A stretch of 64,000 nucleotides of DNA from JAIBJN01 sp963825255 (GTDB lineage: Bacteria > Actinomycetota > Thermoleophilia > Gaiellales > Gaiellaceae), in NCBI GenBank assembly GCA_963825255.1, contig CAWGSF010000009.1, forward strand, positions 744,001-808,000. Direction: 5' to 3'. A model generated the notes under the pieces. It searched no databases. It was not told where the DNA came from and saw only the letters and a program-made list of their open reading frames with translations. The translations under genes were made by a program, and so were the position numbers. Positions 24,836-34,113 of the stretch are shown in pieces (position 1 is the stretch's first letter; the number at the start of each line of letters is the position of its first letter).

Positions 24836-26044
24836 ATGGAACCCCTGTCTCAGCCGACTCCGCAGCCAGCAGAGAATCCTGCGCCCGCGCGCGTGCCTGC
24901 GCATGACGATCAGCCTGCGCCGCGCGCGACCCCGCGGTCGATCGACGACCTCCTCGAGCAGGTCGTCGTCCGCGGCGCCTCCGACCTGCACGTCACCGTC
25001 GGGTGCGAGCCGGTCGTCCGCGTCAACGGCCGGCTCGAGCGGCTGACCGAGTTCGCGCGGCTGAGCCCGGACGACACCCAGGGGATGCTCTACCGCATCC
25101 TCTCGACGGAGCAGCAGAAGCACTTCGAGATCAACCGGCAGATCGACATCTCCCACTCGATCCCGGGCCTCGCCCGCTTCCGTGTCAACGTCTACTTCCA
25201 GCGCGAGAGCCTCGGGGCGGCCTTCCGGCTCATCCCCGCGGAGCTGAAGACGATCGAGCAGCTCGGGCTCCCGCCGATCCTGCACGACTTCACGACCAGG
25301 CCGCGCGGCCTCGTGCTCGTCACCGGCCCGACCGGCTCCGGCAAGTCGACGACGCTCGCGGCGGTGATCGACGAGATCAACCGCACCCGCGACGACCACA
25401 TCATGACCATCGAGGATCCGATCGAGTTCCTCCACCGGCACAAGCGGTGCGTCGTCAACCAGCGGGAGATCGGGCCGGACGCCACGAGCTTCGCCGAGGC
25501 CCTGCGCGGGGCCCTCCGCCAGGACCCCGACGTGATCCTTCTGGGCGAGATGCGCGACCTCGAGACGATCTCGACCGCGCTGACCGCGGCCGAGACGGGC
25601 CACCTCGTCTTCGCGACGCTGCACACGCAGGATGCCCCCTCGACGGTCGACCGCCTCATCGACGTCTTCCCGGCGGCCCAGCAGGAGCAGGTGCGCGTCC
25701 AGATCGCCAGCACGCTCCAGGGAATCGTCACGCAGACCCTTCTCCCGACGACCGATGGGAAGGGCCGGGTCGCAGCAATCGAGGTCCTCCTGCCCGACGA
25801 CGCCGTCCGGAACCTGATCCGGCAGGCAAAGGTCGAGCAGATCTACTCCGTGATGCAGACCAGCACCAGCCGCGGGATGCAGACGCTCGAGCAGGCGCTC
25901 CTCGAGCTCGTCCGCTCGGGCAAGGTCGCCACGGACGTCGCGCTCATGCGCTCGAGCCGTCCCGACCAGCTCAAGGGCCTCCTCCAGCGGAACGGGCTCA
26001 TGGTCGCCGACGACGGCGCCTCCCTCCGGGTGGCGGGCGGCTAG
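24836..26044 (+). CDS. Type IV pilus ATPase, PilT/PilU family (second copy)
   Basis: 402 aa. A disordered N-terminus rich in Pro/Ala (about 45 residues) precedes the PilT core: Walker A GPTGSGKSTT near 164, TIEDPIEFLH, DPDVILLGEMRD and HLVFATLHT. The absence of the tetracysteine domain makes it PilT-like rather than PilB-like. GGGAGG lies five bases before ATG. Placing it at the head of pilMNOP is common in actinobacteria and clostridia. Which of the two PilT copies does the main retraction cannot be told. Confidence 0.92.
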   Translation: MEPLSQPTPQPAENPAPARVPAHDDQPAPRATPRSIDDLLEQVVVRGASDLHVTVGCEPVVRVNGRLERLTEFARLSPDDTQGMLYRILSTEQQKHFEINRQIDISHSIPGLARFRVNVYFQRESLGAAFRLIPAELKTIEQLGLPPILHDFTTRPRGLVLVTGPTGSGKSTTLAAVIDEINRTRDDHIMTIEDPIEFLHRHKRCVVNQREIGPDATSFAEALRGALRQDPDVILLGEMRDLETISTALTAAETGHLVFATLHTQDAPSTVDRLIDVFPAAQQEQVRVQIASTLQGIVTQTLLPTTDGKGRVAAIEVLLPDDAVRNLIRQAKVEQIYSVMQTSTSRGMQTLEQALLELVRSGKVATDVALMRSSRPDQLKGLLQRNGLMVADDGASLRVAGG

Positions 26045-26046
26045 CG

Positions 26047-27117
26047 ATGGCGAGACAGGTCGTCGGACTCAAGCTCGGTGCCTCGCGGATGAACGCCGCG
26101 TGCGTGTCCGTGAACGGCTCGACCGAGGTCACCTACCTCGCGTCGTCCCCGCTGCCGACCGGTGTCATCGCGGGCGGCGAGGTTCGCGAGGTCGAGGGGC
26201 TCGCAGAGGCCCTCAAGGAGTTCTTCAAGCGCCACAAGCTCCCGCGGAAGAACGTCCGCATCGGGCTCGCGAACAACCGCATCGGCGTGCGCACGATCGA
26301 CGTCACCGGCATCGACGACCCGAAGCTCCTCGCCAACGCCGTTCGCTTCCGCGCCCAGGAGGCGCTCCCGATCCCGATCGACGAGGCCGTGCTCGATTAC
26401 CAGATCCTCAACGAGAGGCCGGGGCCCGACGGGGCGCCGACACGCCGCGTGCTCCTCGTCGTCGCCTACCGCGACCTCGTCATGGCCTACGCCGAGGCCT
26501 GCCGGCAGGCCGGCCTCCGTCTCTCGGGGGTGGACCTCGAGGCCTTCGCGCTCCTCCGCGCGCTCACGACGACCTTCGCGACCGAGCCCGGCGGCGGGCC
26601 TGACCAGAGCGCCCTCGTGGCCGTCTCCATCGGCTCCGAGCGCAGCGTCCTCGCCGTCTCGGACGGCTTCAGCTGCGAGTACACCCGCGTCCTCGACTGG
26701 GGTGGGAACGCGCTCACCGGCGCGATCGGCCGCGCGCTCGAGGTCGAGGTCGACGACGCGGAGCGGATGAAGGTCGAGATTGGCCTCCAGGGCGAGGCAC
26801 CGCCCGACGGGGTCGCGCCCGAGCAGGTGGCGAAGGCGCGCGACGCCCTCCGCCTCGGCCTGCAGGCCTTCGGCCGCGAGCTCGTCTCGTCGCTCCAGTT
26901 CTACCAGGGTCAGCCCGACTCGCTCGGGATCCGCGAGCTCGTCCTCGCCGGCGGCACCGCGCAGCTCGCCGGCCTCGCGGGCGAGCTGCAGCAGCTCGTG
27001 GGCGTCCCCGTGCGCGTCGGGGATCCCCTCGCCGGCGTTTCGGTCGGGCGCAAGCTCAAGGGCTCTCCTCCGGGCCCCGCGTTCGCCGTCCCCATCGGCC
27101 TCGGCATGGCGGTCTAG
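26047..27117 (+). CDS. pilM: Pilus assembly protein PilM
   Basis: Actin-like cytoplasmic ATP-binding protein that forms a ring under the membrane and recruits PilN. Fold landmarks: VGLKLGASRMNAA at the start, FRAQEALPIPIDEAVLDYQI near 95, VSIGSERSVLAV near 200 and LVLAGGTAQLAGL near 300. At 356 aa it matches the family. It starts two bases after the pilT2 stop. Confidence 0.92.
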   Translation: MARQVVGLKLGASRMNAACVSVNGSTEVTYLASSPLPTGVIAGGEVREVEGLAEALKEFFKRHKLPRKNVRIGLANNRIGVRTIDVTGIDDPKLLANAVRFRAQEALPIPIDEAVLDYQILNERPGPDGAPTRRVLLVVAYRDLVMAYAEACRQAGLRLSGVDLEAFALLRALTTTFATEPGGGPDQSALVAVSIGSERSVLAVSDGFSCEYTRVLDWGGNALTGAIGRALEVEVDDAERMKVEIGLQGEAPPDGVAPEQVAKARDALRLGLQAFGRELVSSLQFYQGQPDSLGIRELVLAGGTAQLAGLAGELQQLVGVPVRVGDPLAGVSVGRKLKGSPPGPAFAVPIGLGMAV

Positions 27118-27122
27118 GCGCG

Positions 27123-27962
27123 ATGGACCTCAACAAGGAGATCAAGCTCTCGGACCTCTTCAAGCGCGGCCGGAAGGACAAGGCCGCCGACGAGGGCGTC
27201 GAGGACGAGGTCAAGGAGGCCAAGCAGCGTAAGGGCCTTTCGTTCAGGCGCGCTGCCAAGGACCCGGACGCTCCGAAGAAGGAGAAGAAAGCGAAGGTCG
27301 ACCCGAAGTCCGCGCCGCCGATTCCCTCGGTGCCGCTGATGCGCGCCTTCAACCTCATGCCCAAGGAGGTGGAGCGCGATCGGGCCGGCGCGTCGCCGCT
27401 GCTCACCCGTGTCGCGGTGCCCGTGCTCGCGGTGCTCGTCCTCGTCGGCCTCGGCGCGGGGTTCATGCTCATGGATGCGCGGGTGGGCGAGAAGCGCGCG
27501 AAGGCGGACGACCTACGCGCGCAGCTCGCCGAGCTCACGGCTCAGGCCGCGCCGGACTCCCAGGGCCAGCAGGGCGCGGCGACGATCGCGGGCGAGGGTC
27601 AGGCGCGGACGGGCGCGCTCGCCGCGGCGCTCGGCGGCCGTATCGCCTGGGATCGCATCCTGCGCGAGTTCACGCTCGTCCTCCCCGAGGACGTGTGGGT
27701 GACGGCGATCTCGGCCAGCTCGGGCGCGTTGGCGACCGAGCCCGCGCCGGGTCAGGCAGTGCCCGGGGGCAGCACGTTCACGATCGCCGGCTTCGCCCGG
27801 TACCAGGCGAGCGTCGCCCAGCTCCTCTCGCGGCTCTCGGTGATTCCCGAGTTCTCGAGCGTGCAGCTCCAGTCGAGCGCACGCGGCGCCGACCCCCAGA
27901 ACCAGGACGCCTACTCGTTCTCGATCATCGCGACGCTCGCGCCTGAAGGAACGGCCTCGTGA
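27123..27962 (+). CDS. pilN: Pilus assembly protein PilN with extended N-terminus
   Basis: Inner-membrane alignment protein. The PilM-binding motif, usually at the very N-terminus (INLLP), is here RAFNLMP near residue 79, after a Lys/Glu-rich extension (DLFKRGRKDKAADEGVEDE). One membrane helix (VAVPVLAVLVLVGLGAGFML) is followed by a coiled coil and a ferredoxin-like domain (RIAWDRILREFTLVLPEDVW...). It overlaps pilO by four bases. Confidence 0.85.
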   Translation: MDLNKEIKLSDLFKRGRKDKAADEGVEDEVKEAKQRKGLSFRRAAKDPDAPKKEKKAKVDPKSAPPIPSVPLMRAFNLMPKEVERDRAGASPLLTRVAVPVLAVLVLVGLGAGFMLMDARVGEKRAKADDLRAQLAELTAQAAPDSQGQQGAATIAGEGQARTGALAAALGGRIAWDRILREFTLVLPEDVWVTAISASSGALATEPAPGQAVPGGSTFTIAGFARYQASVAQLLSRLSVIPEFSSVQLQSSARGADPQNQDAYSFSIIATLAPEGTAS

Positions 27963-28622
27963 AGCGCGACATCCCGATCGCCGTCGTCATCGCCCCGGTG
28001 CTGCTCATCGTCGCGGTCGTCGGCTACTTCTTCCTCGTCAAGCCCAAGCAGGACGAGGCCGGCCGAACCTCGAACGAGATCGCGGAGCTGGAGACCCAGA
28101 TCGCCGTGGCCCAGGCGGCGGCTCAGGCGCCGGCGACGGGCCAGGACGAGACGATCAGGGTCGCCGACGTCTTCCGCGTCACCAAGGCGATGCCTGACGA
28201 GGACGACATGCCCGGCATCCTCCTCGAGCTCGACGGCGTCGCGTCCGCGTCCGGCGTCCGGTTCGTCTCGATCTCGCCCCAGGCGCCGGTCGTCCAGTCC
28301 ACGTACACGGCGCTCCCCGTGAACCTCTCCTTCGAGGGGAACTACTACGACCTCACCGACTTCCTCTTCCGGCTGCGCAACCTCGTGAGCGTGCGCGACG
28401 GAAAGCTGGAGGCCGACGGCCGTCTCTACACCCTCGACACGCTGACGCATGCAGGAGGGGCCGAACGGCTTCCCCGACATCGCAGCCTCTCTGACCGTCA
28501 CCGCGTACGTCTACTCGACGACGCCGGCAGCGGCGGCGGTGCCAGTGGCGCCGGCGTCGACCGACACGACCGCGACGACCACCACGCCGACCACCCCCGA
28601 GACCGCTCCGGTCACCCCGTAG
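27959..28622 (+). CDS. pilO: Pilus assembly protein PilO (frameshifted near 28447)
   Basis: Partner of PilN. It has one N-terminal helix (VVIAPVLLIVAVVGYFFLV), a coiled coil (NEIAELETQIAVAQAA) and a domain ending SFEGNYYDLTDFLFRLRNLV. After YTLDTLT an extra C (GACGCATG) shifts the frame; in the other frame the protein continues MQEGPNGFPDIAASLTVTAY and ends with a Thr/Pro tail at TAG 28622. The ATGA-type overlap with pilN supports one operon. Confidence 0.85.
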
Positions 28623-28626
28623 AGAC

Positions 28627-29308
28627 ATGGCATCCGCGAAGCAGAACGCCCAAAAGGTCCTGAAGGCGAAGGAGGCCAAGCAGAAGAAGCTGCTGATCGT
28701 GCTCGCGCCGGTCTTCCTCGGCCTGGCTGTCTGGCAGGGCCCGAAGATGTACAAGCAGGTGTTCGCCTCCGCGCCGCCGCCCGAGGCCGCCACGACGGCT
28801 CCGACCGACCCGACGCTTGCGCCCCCGCCCACGGCTCCCACGGACGGCGCCGCGGCGGTCGCGCCCGGGGCGCTTCCCGACACCGAGCTCCCTCCGCAGG
28901 CCGACGTGACCAAGCTCATCTCCTTCAGCCGGTTCACGGGCCGCGATCCGTTCGTCGCGCCGCCGGGCTTCGGGCTCGACGGCGAGCGAGGGCGGCGGCA
29001 GCACGGGCGGCTCCGGCAGCACGGGCGGCTCCTCGACTCCCCCGCCCGCCGGCAGCGAGGCGCAGACCGCCGTCCTGAAGGTGAACGGCGAGACGCAGAC
29101 CGTCTCGGTCGGCGAGGAGTTCCCCGCGAGCGATCCCGTCTTCACCCTCGTCGCCCTGACCGACGACACCGCGACCATCGGGGTCGTCCAGGGCATGTTC
29201 GAGGGTGGGGAGGCGACGGTTGACATCGCCCTCGAGGAGCGAGTCGTGCTCGTCGCGGCGCCCTCCTCGACGCGCTACACGGTCGAGCTGCTCGAGATCA
29301 ACGGCTAG
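28627..29308 (+). CDS. PilP-like pilus assembly protein (frameshifted near 28983)
   Basis: An N-terminal membrane segment (LLIVLAPVFLGLAVWQG), a Pro/Thr linker, the PilP-like phrase SFSRFTGRDPFVAP near residue 100, a Gly/Ser linker and a beta domain (VNGETQTVSVGEEF...VELLEING). One extra base near 28983, in DG-SEGGGSTGGS, breaks the frame. Position after pilO and the RDPF signature suggest PilP; there is no lipobox. Its stop touches that of the convergent pilV (TAG then CTA). Confidence 0.7.
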
Positions 29309-30088
29309 CTAGCCGGTCGACAGATCGAACGTCGAGGCGACCCGCGCCCACACCTGGTAGGGCGAGGCCTGGTCGCGGACGACGACCGTCATGAGCTTGA
29401 GCGCGCGTCCCTGGGCGCCGCCCTGGTTCATGACCTCTGTCCACGTGGCGTAGATGTCGATGCGGTACTTGCGCCCGTCGGCGCCCGTGACGTTCGTCGT
29501 CGGGACGAGCGTCGTGCAGGGCGCCGTTCCGCAGGCGTTGACATCGACGCGCTGGACGATCGACACTGACGCGCCGCTCGAATGGGATGCGGCGAGCGTG
29601 GCGTCGACGCCTCGCTTCACCGTCCAGGCCGACGACCCGGCGCCGGCCGTGACGCGCACGATCTCGGAGTCGATCTTCACACGGAAGCCGTTCGTGCCGG
29701 GAAACGACGCAAAGCTCGCCACCTGGATCGACGTCGCCGAGGCGTTCACGGCGTTCACGAGGGTCGTGGTTGCGCTGCCCGCGGCGGTGTAGGCGAGGTC
29801 GCCCTTGTAGACCGAGTCGGCGGCGTCGACGGCGGCGTTCGCGAGGCCGATGGACTCATACTTGATCGCCCGGAACTTCTCCATCTGGGAATCGGCGAGG
29901 ACGGCGGCGGTGGTCTGGTTGCCGGCGCGCTTCACGGCCACGATCCCCGACTGGAACATCGTGAAGACGGCGAGGAGCCCGATGACCATCACGCTCATCG
30001 CGGCCAGGAGCTCGATCATGCCGAAGCCCCGCTCGCTGCGGATGCGCACGTCGAGAAGCGGCCGCTTCGGGGACACCGCTGATCTCAT
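29309..30088 (-). CDS. Minor pilin, PilV-like
   Basis: Signal SERG|FGMIELLAAMSVMVIGLLAVFTMFQ with Glu5. The product is 259 aa, with a beta-rich C-terminal part including paired cysteines (NACGTAPCTT). ATG 30088 is preferred over an upstream TTG. It lies on the opposite strand from pilC, with only 38 bp between the starts. Confidence 0.82.
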   Translation of the reverse strand: MRSAVSPKRPLLDVRIRSERGFGMIELLAAMSVMVIGLLAVFTMFQSGIVAVKRAGNQTTAAVLADSQMEKFRAIKYESIGLANAAVDAADSVYKGDLAYTAAGSATTTLVNAVNASATSIQVASFASFPGTNGFRVKIDSEIVRVTAGAGSSAWTVKRGVDATLAASHSSGASVSIVQRVDVNACGTAPCTTLVPTTNVTGADGRKYRIDIYATWTEVMNQGGAQGRALKLMTVVVRDQASPYQVWARVASTFDLSTG

Positions 30089-30126
30089 CGGCACGAGCCC
30101 GCTCGCGCTCAAGGCGAGGACGGGGG

Positions 30127-31353
30127 ATGCCGATTTCGGAGCCGATGGCCTCGTACGCCTATACGGCGATCAATGCGGCCGGCTCCGAGCTGACGGGCGA
30201 GATCACCGCGTCCGACGTCTCCGCCGCCCGCGAGGCGCTGCGCGTGCGCGGGCTCCTCGCGCTCGAGCTCAGCCAGCAGGACGCCGTCGCAAAGGGCGGG
30301 GGCATCGCGGTCAAGAAGGTCAAGGCCAAGTCTCTCCAGATCTTCTCGCGGCAGTTCGCGACCATGATCGAGGCGGGGCTCAACGTCGTGACGGCGCTCG
30401 TGATCCTCGAGGAGCAGACCGAGGACCGGAAGCTCGCCGTCGTCATCAGCGAGCTGCGCGCCGACGTCGAAGCCGGCCTGCTCCTCTCCGAGGCCATGGC
30501 CCGGCATCCGCGCGTCTTCTCACGGCTCTTCATCGCGATGGTCCAGGCGGGTGAGGCGGCCGGAATCCTCGACGTCGTCCTCGACCGCGTCGCCTACCAG
30601 ATCGAGAAGGAGACGAAGATCAAGCGCCGGGTTCGCGGGGCGATGATGTATCCGATCATGGTGCTGTCGTTCGCGACGCTCGTCCTGATCGGCATGCTCA
30701 TGTTCCTCGTCCCGGTCTTCGTCGGGATCTTCGCCCAGCTCGGAGGCGACCTCCCGCTGCTGACCAAGATCGTCGTCGTCGCCTCGGACTTCCTGCGGGC
30801 GCGGTTCTACATCGTCTTCCCCGCGATCGGGCTCGTCATCTGGGGCTTCTTCCGGCTGAAGCGGACCTACAGAGGCCGCCGCATCTGGGACGCGGCCCGA
30901 ATCCGCGCGCCGATGGGGATCGGCAAGGTCATCGTCAAGATCGGGATGGCCCGCTTCTCGCGGACCCTCTCCACGCTCGTCGCGGCCGGAGTCGACATCA
31001 TCCGGTCGCTCGAGATCACCGGCGCGACCGCCGGGAACAGCCTCATCGAGGACGCGACCGTCGTCATCAAGGAGCGCGTGACCCAGGGCGTCCCGATCGC
31101 CGTCCCCCTCGCCGAGTCGTCGATCTTCCCGCCGATGGTCTCGCACATGGTGCGCGTCGGCGAGGAGACGGGAGAGCTCGACAAGATGCTCGGGAAGATC
31201 GCGGACTTCTACGAGGACGAGGTCGACAGCTCGATCGCCAACCTCACGTCGATCATCGAGCCGCTGATGATGATCGCGGTCGGCTGCGTCGTCGGGGTGA
31301 TCATCATCTCGATGTACCTCCCGATGTTCAAGCTGCTCACGCTGATCCAGTAG
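30127..31353 (+). CDS. pilC: Pilus inner-membrane platform protein PilC
   Basis: Two T2SF domains, each with paired helices: the first around FSRQFATMIEAGLNVVTAL, the second around FSRTLSTLVAAGVDIIRSL. The conserved GEETGELDKML follows each cytoplasmic lobe in the family, and the C-terminal helix ends IIISMYLPMFKL. At 408 aa it is normal. The N-terminus starts MASYAYTAINAAGSEL in many relatives, so ATG 30145 is an alternative. It binds PilB and PilM-O in the assembled machine. Confidence 0.94.
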   Translation: MPISEPMASYAYTAINAAGSELTGEITASDVSAAREALRVRGLLALELSQQDAVAKGGGIAVKKVKAKSLQIFSRQFATMIEAGLNVVTALVILEEQTEDRKLAVVISELRADVEAGLLLSEAMARHPRVFSRLFIAMVQAGEAAGILDVVLDRVAYQIEKETKIKRRVRGAMMYPIMVLSFATLVLIGMLMFLVPVFVGIFAQLGGDLPLLTKIVVVASDFLRARFYIVFPAIGLVIWGFFRLKRTYRGRRIWDAARIRAPMGIGKVIVKIGMARFSRTLSTLVAAGVDIIRSLEITGATAGNSLIEDATVVIKERVTQGVPIAVPLAESSIFPPMVSHMVRVGEETGELDKMLGKIADFYEDEVDSSIANLTSIIEPLMMIAVGCVVGVIIISMYLPMFKLLTLIQ

Positions 31354-31385
31354 TCCCACCGGGCGACGGGGTTCTACGGACCCGG

Positions 31386-31430
31386 CATCAGCGCCTTCGC
31401 TGATGTGCCGGCAGGTCTCGCGGCGAGACC
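31386..31430 (+). terminator. Two adjacent hairpins after pilC
   Basis: CATCAGCG-CCTT-CGCTGATG (31386-31405) and GGTCTCG-CGG-CGAGACC (31414-31430). Neither has a T tail, so termination is probable but not certain. Confidence 0.45.
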
Positions 31431-31456
31431 ATGAGGGGCGACAAGGGAGGTGTGAC

Positions 31457-31726
31457 ATGACGACGACGTCGCACGAGTCGACTCACCTTGCCGTCGAGAG
31501 GCGGCGGTGGTCGGACCTTCTCGTCACCGAGATGTGGGCGTCTCTCGCGATCTCGGTCATCTGGCTCACGGTGCTCTTCGACGCGCTCTTCGGGCCGGAC
31601 ATCCAGACGAGGGGCGTTGCCGGCGACACGGCGGTCATACCGTCCGCGGTCGTCATCTCGGTGTTCGCGTTCCTCGCGACCTGGGTCGTCGCCCGGCACG
31701 GCCTGCGCCGCGACCGAATCGACTGA
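31457..31726 (+). CDS. Small two-TM membrane protein
   Basis: 89 residues with two hydrophobic helices (WASLAISVIWLTVLFDALF and VVISVFAFLATWVVA). GGGAGG lies seven bases before ATG. No known family is recognised; similar small proteins accompany many actinobacterial genes. It is separated from the pilus locus by hairpins. Confidence 0.6.
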   Translation: MTTTSHESTHLAVERRRWSDLLVTEMWASLAISVIWLTVLFDALFGPDIQTRGVAGDTAVIPSAVVISVFAFLATWVVARHGLRRDRID

Positions 31727-31737
31727 GGCCGAGGGAG

Positions 31738-31743
31738 TACGAT
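31738..31743 (+). promoter_or_regulatory. Candidate leaderless -10 (TACGAT) of the cupin gene
   Basis: TACGAT, 6 nt, GTG 31750; no ribosome site. Confidence 0.45.
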
Positions 31744-31749
31744 CGCCCG

Positions 31750-32409
31750 GTGCGGGCGGGAGACGTGTGCTGGAACCCGTTGACGGGCGAGAAGGCGCTG
31801 ATTCTCGAGTCGGCCGAGGAGACGGGCGGCGCCAGGATCGTCGCGGAGTTCGCCGTGGAGGAGGGCGGCTTCGTTCCCGGCGGCCAACACGTCCACGACC
31901 GCATCAGCGAGCACTTCGAGGTCGAGCAGGGTCGTATCACCTTCCTCGCCGACGGCCAGGAGCGGACGCTCGATGCGGGAGACGCGCTCACCGTCACGCC
32001 GGGGACGTGGCATCAGTGGTGGAACGCGGGCGAGGGCGAGGTGAGAGCCCGCGTCCGGGTCGAGCCGGCGCTCCGGTTCGAGGAGGCGATCCTCGTCTTC
32101 TGGGGTCTCTGCGCGGACGGGCACGCGAACGCCAAGGGAGACCCGTCGCCGCTGGTCGGGGCGCTGCTCGCGACGCGCTACCGGGAGGAGATGCGCTTCC
32201 GGCGACCGCCGCAGGCCGTCCAGCGCCTGCTCCTTCCGCCGCTGGCCGCGCTCGCTCGCCGGCGTGGCCTCGAGCAGACCATGGAGCGATACCTCGACCT
32301 CGACACGCATCCCGCGGCCGAGGCCGGCCTCGGGCGGCTGCCCGAGCACGTCATGCGCCCTCTCGCGGGGCTCGCGATCTTGACATATCGACGCATTTCG
32401 ATACATTGA
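31750..32409 (+). CDS. Cupin-domain protein
   Basis: Residues 30-105 form a cupin: GGQHVHDRISEHFEVEQGRI is the first metal motif (two His and Glu) and PGTWHQWWN carries the third His. The C-terminal 110 residues are helical (LVGALLATRYREEMRF...) and unlike a second cupin. Possible dioxygenase or sugar-binding role; substrate unknown. The 3' end contains the promoter of the arsenic operon. Confidence 0.7.
   Translation: MRAGDVCWNPLTGEKALILESAEETGGARIVAEFAVEEGGFVPGGQHVHDRISEHFEVEQGRITFLADGQERTLDAGDALTVTPGTWHQWWNAGEGEVRARVRVEPALRFEEAILVFWGLCADGHANAKGDPSPLVGALLATRYREEMRFRRPPQAVQRLLLPPLAALARRRGLEQTMERYLDLDTHPAAEAGLGRLPEHVMRPLAGLAILTYRRISIH
32380..32407 (+). promoter_or_regulatory. Arsenic operon promoter with overlapping ArsR operator
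   Basis: TTGACA (32380) and TACATT (32402) are separated by 16 bp, the best -35/-10 pair in the window. A perfect inverted repeat TATCGA-N6-TCGATA (32386-32403) lies between and overlaps the -10, as expected for an ArsR repressor site. ATG of arsR is 11 nt past the -10. Confidence 0.75.
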
Positions 32410-32418
32410 CGGCGTTCG

Positions 32419-32790
32419 ATGCGTACGCTGACGGTCTTCGAGTCACAGGCGCCGATCGACTGCTGCGCTCCGCTTGCTGCACCGTCACTCTCGGATGAGG
32501 AAGCCGGGGCGACGGCCGCGCTCTTCGCCGCCCTCGCCGATCCGGCGCGTGTGCGGATCGTGAACGTCGTCGCGACGAGCGACGAGCCTGTCTGCGCCTG
32601 CCACCTGATCGAGCCGCTCGGTCTCTCGCAGCCGACCGTCTCCCACCACCTGAAGCGACTCGTCGACGCCGGTCTGCTCGACCGTGAGCAGCGCGGCAAG
32701 TGGGCGTACTTCTCGCTCACGCCCGAGGCCTCGGAGCGGCTGGCCGGCCTCGTCGATCTCACTCACGAACCCGAGGAGGCTCTCCGATGA
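32419..32790 (+). CDS. arsR: Arsenite-responsive ArsR/SmtB repressor
   Basis: 123-residue winged-helix repressor that leaves DNA when As(III) binds. HTH helix: LGLSQPTVSHHLKRLVDAGL. Cysteines at 15-16 (DCCAP) and 59/61 (PVCACH) resemble the Cys15-Cys16-Cys55 As(III) site known in Corynebacterium ArsR1. It should autoregulate through the dyad at 32386-32403. Its stop overlaps the ATG of arsM (ATGA). Confidence 0.9.
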   Translation: MRTLTVFESQAPIDCCAPLAAPSLSDEEAGATAALFAALADPARVRIVNVVATSDEPVCACHLIEPLGLSQPTVSHHLKRLVDAGLLDREQRGKWAYFSLTPEASERLAGLVDLTHEPEEALR

Positions 32791-33606
32791 CCACGACCGG
32801 CTGACGCGTTGCGCGAGGACGTGCGACGCAAGTACGCCGAGGCCGCCCGAGCGGTCGAGGAAGGATCGAGCTGCGGTTGCGGCAGCGGCGCCTGCTGCGA
32901 GGGGGCCACCGCGAGCGCCGACTTCGGCGAGTCGTTGTATTCGAGCGAGGAGCGAGGCGAGCTGCCCGACGCGGCGGCCCTGGCCTCGCTCGGCTGCGGC
33001 AACCCGACCGCCGTCGCCGACCTGCACCAGGGCGAGACCGTGCTCGACCTGGGCTCGGGCGGCGGGATCGACGTCATCCTCTCGGCCAGGCGCGTCGGCC
33101 CGACCGGGCTCGCGTACGGGCTCGACATGACGGACGAGATGCTCGCGCTGGCACGCACGAACGCCGCCGAGGCCGGGATCACGAACGCGATCTTCCTCAA
33201 GGGGCTCATCGAGCAGGTGCCGCTTCCCGCCGACTCGGTCGACGTCGTCATCTCCAACTGCGTCATCAACCTCTCGACCGACAAGGCGGCGGTGCTCGCC
33301 GAGATTGCGCGCGTGCTCAAGCCGGGCGGGCGGCTCGGCGTGTCCGACGTCGTCGCCGAGGACCGGCTCTCGCCGGAGGAGCGGGCCGAGCGCGGCTCCT
33401 ACGTCGGCTGCATCGCCGGCGCGCTCTCGAAGGGCGAGTACGAGGCCGGCCTCGAGGCGGCCGGCTTCGAGCAGATCTCGGTCGAGTTCACGCACGAGGT
33501 CGCCGACGGCATCCACGGTGCGATCGTCAAGGCGGTGAAGACGACCGACCCCGCGGCGAAGGGTCTGCCGGTGATCCAGCCGGCGACGAGCGCCGGCTGC
33601 TGCTGA
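32787..33606 (+). CDS. arsM: Arsenite S-adenosylmethionine methyltransferase (frameshifted near 32802)
   Basis: Methylates As(III) using SAM and thiols. SAM-binding motif VLDLGSGGGIDVILSA near residue 80; conserved Cys sites in SSCGCGSGACC, SLGCGNP, ISNCVINLS and YVGCIAGAL. ATG 32787 overlaps the arsR stop but reads only MTTTG before a stop; deleting one T at 32802 joins it to DALREDVRRKYAEAA, the typical ArsM start. TTG 32809 is the alternative start without a frameshift. The C-terminus ends with two cysteines. Confidence 0.88.
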
Positions 33607-34113
33607 TGGCGGTCGAGACCGAAGAGATCACGATCGTGGAGCTTCGCCCGGAGCACTGGCCCGGCGTGGTCAGCGTCTTCGAGGATGGGATCGCGACCGG
33701 GAACGCGACCTTCGAGACCGAGGTCCCGACCTGGGAGCGCTGGGATTCGTCCCACCTGCCCGAGCATCGCTTCGTCGCGCTTCGGGACGGCGAGGTGGTC
33801 GGCTGGGCTGCGGTCAGCCCTGTCTCCGACCGTTGCTGCTACGGCGGCGTCGTCGAGAGCAGCGTCTACGTCGCCGAGGCCGCCCGCGGCCGGGGCGTCG
33901 GCCGGCGCCTGCTCGAGGAGCTGATCGCCTCTACCGAAGCGGCAGGTATCTGGACGATCGAAGCCGGAATGTTCCCCGAGAACGAGGGCAGCATCCGCCT
34001 GCACGAGCACGTCGGCTTCGAGGTCGTCGGCCGGCGCAAGCGGCTCGGCAAGCTCGACGGGCGTGTGGCGCGACGTCCTGCTCCTCGAGCGCCGCAGCCC
34101 GAGCGTGGACTGA
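33606..34113 (+). CDS. GNAT acetyltransferase, ArsN type (frameshifted near 34063)
   Basis: Resembles phosphinothricin/ArsN1 acetyltransferases: acetyl-CoA loop ARGRGVGRRLLEELI near residue 98, then IEAGMFPENEGSIRLHEHVGFEVVG. Located in an ars operon, it is likely ArsN-like; ArsN1 detoxifies arsinothricin by acetylation in studied bacteria. One extra C in KLDG-VWRDVLLLERRS shifts the frame near the C-terminus; the corrected frame ends at TGA 34113, overlapping the next ATG. Confidence 0.82.
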
